Assembly (NCBI GenBank): GCA_020692325.1
Contig: JAIMKR010000006.1
Location: forward strand, 131,933-172,749
Direction: 5' to 3'
Length of the DNA stretch: 40,817 bases
Source of the DNA: Desulfocurvus sp.
Lineage (GTDB): Bacteria > Desulfobacterota > Desulfovibrionia > Desulfovibrionales > Desulfovibrionaceae
The notes beneath the pieces were generated by a model. The model was not told the DNA's origin. It saw only the letters and a list, made by a program, of their open reading frames with translations, and ran no database searches. Shown piece after piece: positions 38,982 through 40,817 of the stretch (its first letter is position 1; each line of letters starts with the position of its first letter). A program made the translations under genes and the position numbers.

Positions 38982-40117
38982 GCGAGGGACCTTCCCTTAT
39001 CCTGGTGGACGACGAGGACGGCCTGCGGCGGGTGTTGTCGCTCTCCCTCGCCGACCGGGGCTGGCGCGTGCGGCAGGCCGCCGGCGGCGCGGAGGCCCTG
39101 GCGCTCTTCCGGGCCGAGCCCGCGCCCGTGGTGGTGACGGACATCAAGATGCCCGGCATGGACGGGCTCGCACTCCTGCGCGAGGTCAAAAAGCTGGACC
39201 CGGACTGCGAGGTGGTGCTCATCACCGGCCACGGCGACATCGACCTGGCCATCCAGGGCATCAAGCTCGACGCGGCGGATTTCGTCACCAAGCCCATTCG
39301 CGACGACGCGCTGGACATCGCCCTCTCCCGCGCGCGGGAGCGCCGGGCCATGCGCCGGGCCATCCGCGAGCACACGGAACACCTGGAGCGGCTGGTGGAG
39401 CAGAAGACGCGCGAGCTGCTGACCGCCGAGCGGCTGGCCGCCGTGGGCCAGGCCGTGACCGGGCTCTCGCACTCCATCAAGAACATGGCCAGCGGCCTGG
39501 AAGGCAGCCTGTTCCTGCTGCGCCAGGGGCTGGACGGCGACCGGCAGGCCTACCTGGAGCAGGGCTACGAGATGCTGGAGGCCAACGTGCGCCGCCTCAA
39601 GGAGCTCTCCCTGGACATGCTGCGCTTCGCCCGGCCGCAGGACGTGCGACCCGTACCGGCCGATCCGTCGACCCCGGCGCGGCAGGTGGCGGAGCTGCTC
39701 GGGCCGCGCGCCCGGGCCGACGGCCTGGAGCTGGTTCTCGAAGCGCCGTCAATGGGCGGCCGCGTCGCGCGCATCGATCCCGAGGCCATGCACCGCTGCC
39801 TGCTGAACCTGACAGGCAACGCGCTGGACGCCTGCCGCGCCGCCGGCTTCGGCCCGGACAAGCCTGGAGGCCGCGTGGTCATCGCCGTGTCCCCCCAGCC
39901 GGACGGCGGCGTGCGCTACGCCGTGACCGACAACGGCTGCGGCATTTCCGCGGCCACGCGCGAAAAACTCTTCACGCCGTTCTTCAGCACCAAGGGCGAG
40001 ACCGGCAGCGGCCTGGGGCTGGCCACCACGCGGCAGGCCGTGCTCGCGCAGGGCGGGACCATCGATATTGCGACTGTAGAAGCAGGTAAAACCGTCTTCA
40101 GTATTATCATACCATGA
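38978..40117 (+). CDS. Receiver-histidine kinase hybrid
   Basis: Soluble signalling protein of 379 residues with an N-terminal receiver (about 6-120): acidic pocket LVDDEDG and D55 in VVTDIKMPGMDG, with K near FVTKPI. A coiled region (about 120-150) leads to a histidine-kinase core with H165 in GLSHSIKNMASGL and an HATPase (about 265-378) ending SGLGLATTRQAVLAQGG. It has no output DNA-binding domain. Its ATG overlaps the previous stop, so it is co-translated with the heme-type kinase and is the likely direct partner. It might relay phosphate, act as a phosphate sink, or be a kinase switched by phosphorylation. Confidence 0.9.
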   Translation: MSEGPSLILVDDEDGLRRVLSLSLADRGWRVRQAAGGAEALALFRAEPAPVVVTDIKMPGMDGLALLREVKKLDPDCEVVLITGHGDIDLAIQGIKLDAADFVTKPIRDDALDIALSRARERRAMRRAIREHTEHLERLVEQKTRELLTAERLAAVGQAVTGLSHSIKNMASGLEGSLFLLRQGLDGDRQAYLEQGYEMLEANVRRLKELSLDMLRFARPQDVRPVPADPSTPARQVAELLGPRARADGLELVLEAPSMGGRVARIDPEAMHRCLLNLTGNALDACRAAGFGPDKPGGRVVIAVSPQPDGGVRYAVTDNGCGISAATREKLFTPFFSTKGETGSGLGLATTRQAVLAQGGTIDIATVEAGKTVFSIIIP

Positions 40118-40128
40118 GCATATGATAA
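40104..40128. other. AT-rich inverted repeat spanning the end of the receiver-kinase gene
   Basis: TTATCATA (40104-40111) and TATGATAA (40121-40128) form 8-bp exact arms with a 9-base spacer that contains the stop codon. A further TATGAT lies at 40140-40145. It may be a weak terminator or an operator for the following gene. Confidence 0.35.
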
Positions 40129-40177
40129 AAAACTTCATAGTATGATTTTAAAGTTTGACTGTTTCATCGTTGCAGTG

Positions 40178-40206
40178 TTGACGCAAATCACAGCATGAAA
40201 TAAGAC
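40178..40206 (+). promoter_or_regulatory. Candidate promoter before the last complete gene
   Basis: TTGACG (40178-40183), 17 bases, TAAGAC (40201-40206). The -10 is weak. The 144-base gap is much richer in AT than the neighbouring genes, consistent with a separate promoter for 40262 onward. Confidence 0.3.
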
Positions 40207-40261
40207 AAAAGCCGTATACGCAACCCTGAATGCGGAAAACACTCCAAAGGCGTAGGGTAAC

Positions 40262-40801
40262 GTGGACGAAGTCCTACTTGAACAAGACGGCACGGTAAGT
40301 GGTCACGACGACGCGACGGTGGACGACGTGCTCGGCGCGCTGGACGCGCGGATCACTCTCGCGCCCGGCTACAGCCTGCGCTCGTTCATGCGCATGTTGT
40401 GCGCCAACCCCGTGTTGTTCCGCCTCAACGACTTCGCCCGCGACTTCGCCGCCGCCTACCCCGCCTGGCCCGCCGCGGACTGCGCTCCCGTCGGGCTCAC
40501 GCGCCTGGAGTTCGCCCGCGTGGTGGAGATGATCGGCCACCCCGCGCCGCCGAGGCTGGAAATCTACCACGTGCTGCGCGGCCTCGACGCCACCGGCGCG
40601 GACATGGAGATCAAGGGCTGGCGGGTGGAGATGCTGCTGGACGTCCCGCTGGTCCTTGGGCCGCTCAGGCACATCGTTTTCGGCGACAGGGTGGCGGAGT
40701 TCTCCTTCGCCACGGTTTGCGACCTGTTCGACTTCTTTCAAGGTGTTCTTTGGCAGCTCGCTTTTCACGGCACACCGCGCGAGTGCGCGTTAAGGAGTTA
40801 G
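40262..40801 (+). CDS. Protein of unknown function downstream of the tmc signalling genes
   Basis: Soluble protein of 179 residues that I do not recognise. It is mixed alpha/beta with no signal peptide, membrane helix or Cys motif (only C48, C74, C153 and C175, scattered). It begins with an acidic segment (DEVLLEQDG). The start is GTG 40262 with AGGG nearby; no better ATG is in frame before residue 43. The coding character (GC-rich third positions) supports it as real. The next gene starts two bases after its stop, so the two are probably co-translated. Confidence 0.65.
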   Translation: MDEVLLEQDGTVSGHDDATVDDVLGALDARITLAPGYSLRSFMRMLCANPVLFRLNDFARDFAAAYPAWPAADCAPVGLTRLEFARVVEMIGHPAPPRLEIYHVLRGLDATGADMEIKGWRVEMLLDVPLVLGPLRHIVFGDRVAEFSFATVCDLFDFFQGVLWQLAFHGTPRECALRS

Positions 40802-40803
40802 CT

Positions 40804-40817
40804 ATGTTCGAAAAGAT
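40804..40817 (+). CDS. Start of a gene running out of the window
   Basis: AAGGAG (40792-40797) is well placed before ATG 40804, and the visible codons read MFEK plus two bases. Too little is present to name it. Universal stress proteins often start like this and one would fit this context, but that is a guess. Confidence 0.55.

Noticed and set aside
40178-40192. CRP/HcpR-type site GTTGA-N6-TCACA before the last complete gene
   Set aside because: Only one half-site matches well; the other has three of five bases.

Overview
The window looks like a chromosomal segment of a GC-rich sulfate-reducing bacterium of the Desulfovibrio group (Desulfovibrionaceae/Desulfovibrionales). The best evidence is a tmc locus (tmcD-tmcC-tmcB-tmcA) that ends in a small tetraheme type II cytochrome c3, an Rrf2-type regulator fused to a receiver domain, a MucR/Ros-type regulator and many sensory kinases. 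I see no rRNA, tRNA, CRISPR array, insertion sequence or phage gene. Most of the window is dense chromosomal coding sequence with Shine-Dalgarno starts and many short overlaps.

Layout. 1-4767 (+): end of lepA, then lepB, a membrane diguanylate cyclase overlapping an EamA exporter, and a ComM-type AAA ATPase. 5005-8747: a stand-alone TIR-like protein (-), a Cache/HAMP/PAS chemoreceptor (+) and a DsrE-like protein (-). 8748-9389 is a gap of about 640 bases with hairpins but no convincing gene. 9390-12748 (-): an operon of a UDP-galactopyranose mutase-like flavoprotein, an M24 peptidase and era. 12798-15768 (+): a Pho-box promoter, pstS, pstC, pstA and a perfect 19-bp terminator, with no pstB or phoU. 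15780-16760: a MucR-like regulator (-) and a small zinc-ribbon protein (+). 16881-19711 (-): purD-purE-moaA. 19886-23814 (+): a small basic Cys-rich protein, a YitT-family membrane protein, a SAM hydrolase-like protein, cobS and a lipoprotein SppA. 23904-31541 (+): a 2212-residue hybrid kinase overlapping a DUF985 cupin gene, then a TrxC-type thioredoxin whose promoter predicts a leaderless mRNA.

31638-40817 is the most interesting part. An Rrf2-receiver fusion gene (-) is divergent from tmcDCBA (+). Downstream of tmcA come a kinase whose periplasmic domain carries CxxCH and CxxxCH heme-type motifs, an overlapping receiver-kinase, a conserved-looking unknown protein and the start of another gene. 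The locus could be a self-contained redox circuit: the kinase senses periplasmic heme redox state, the receiver-kinase relays or tunes the signal, and the Rrf2-receiver protein, which could integrate an Fe-S and a phosphorylation signal, controls the electron-transfer complex. The only DNA-binding domain seen in this locus is the Rrf2 one. The wiring is inference.

The clearest anomaly is an in-frame TAG at codon 258 of tmcB (35660-35662). The frame stays open and family-like for another 181 codons, including the CCG-type cysteine motifs. It may be a nonsense mutation, a sequencing error, a split gene or, less likely, recoding. TAG is the ordinary stop of at least nine other genes in the window.
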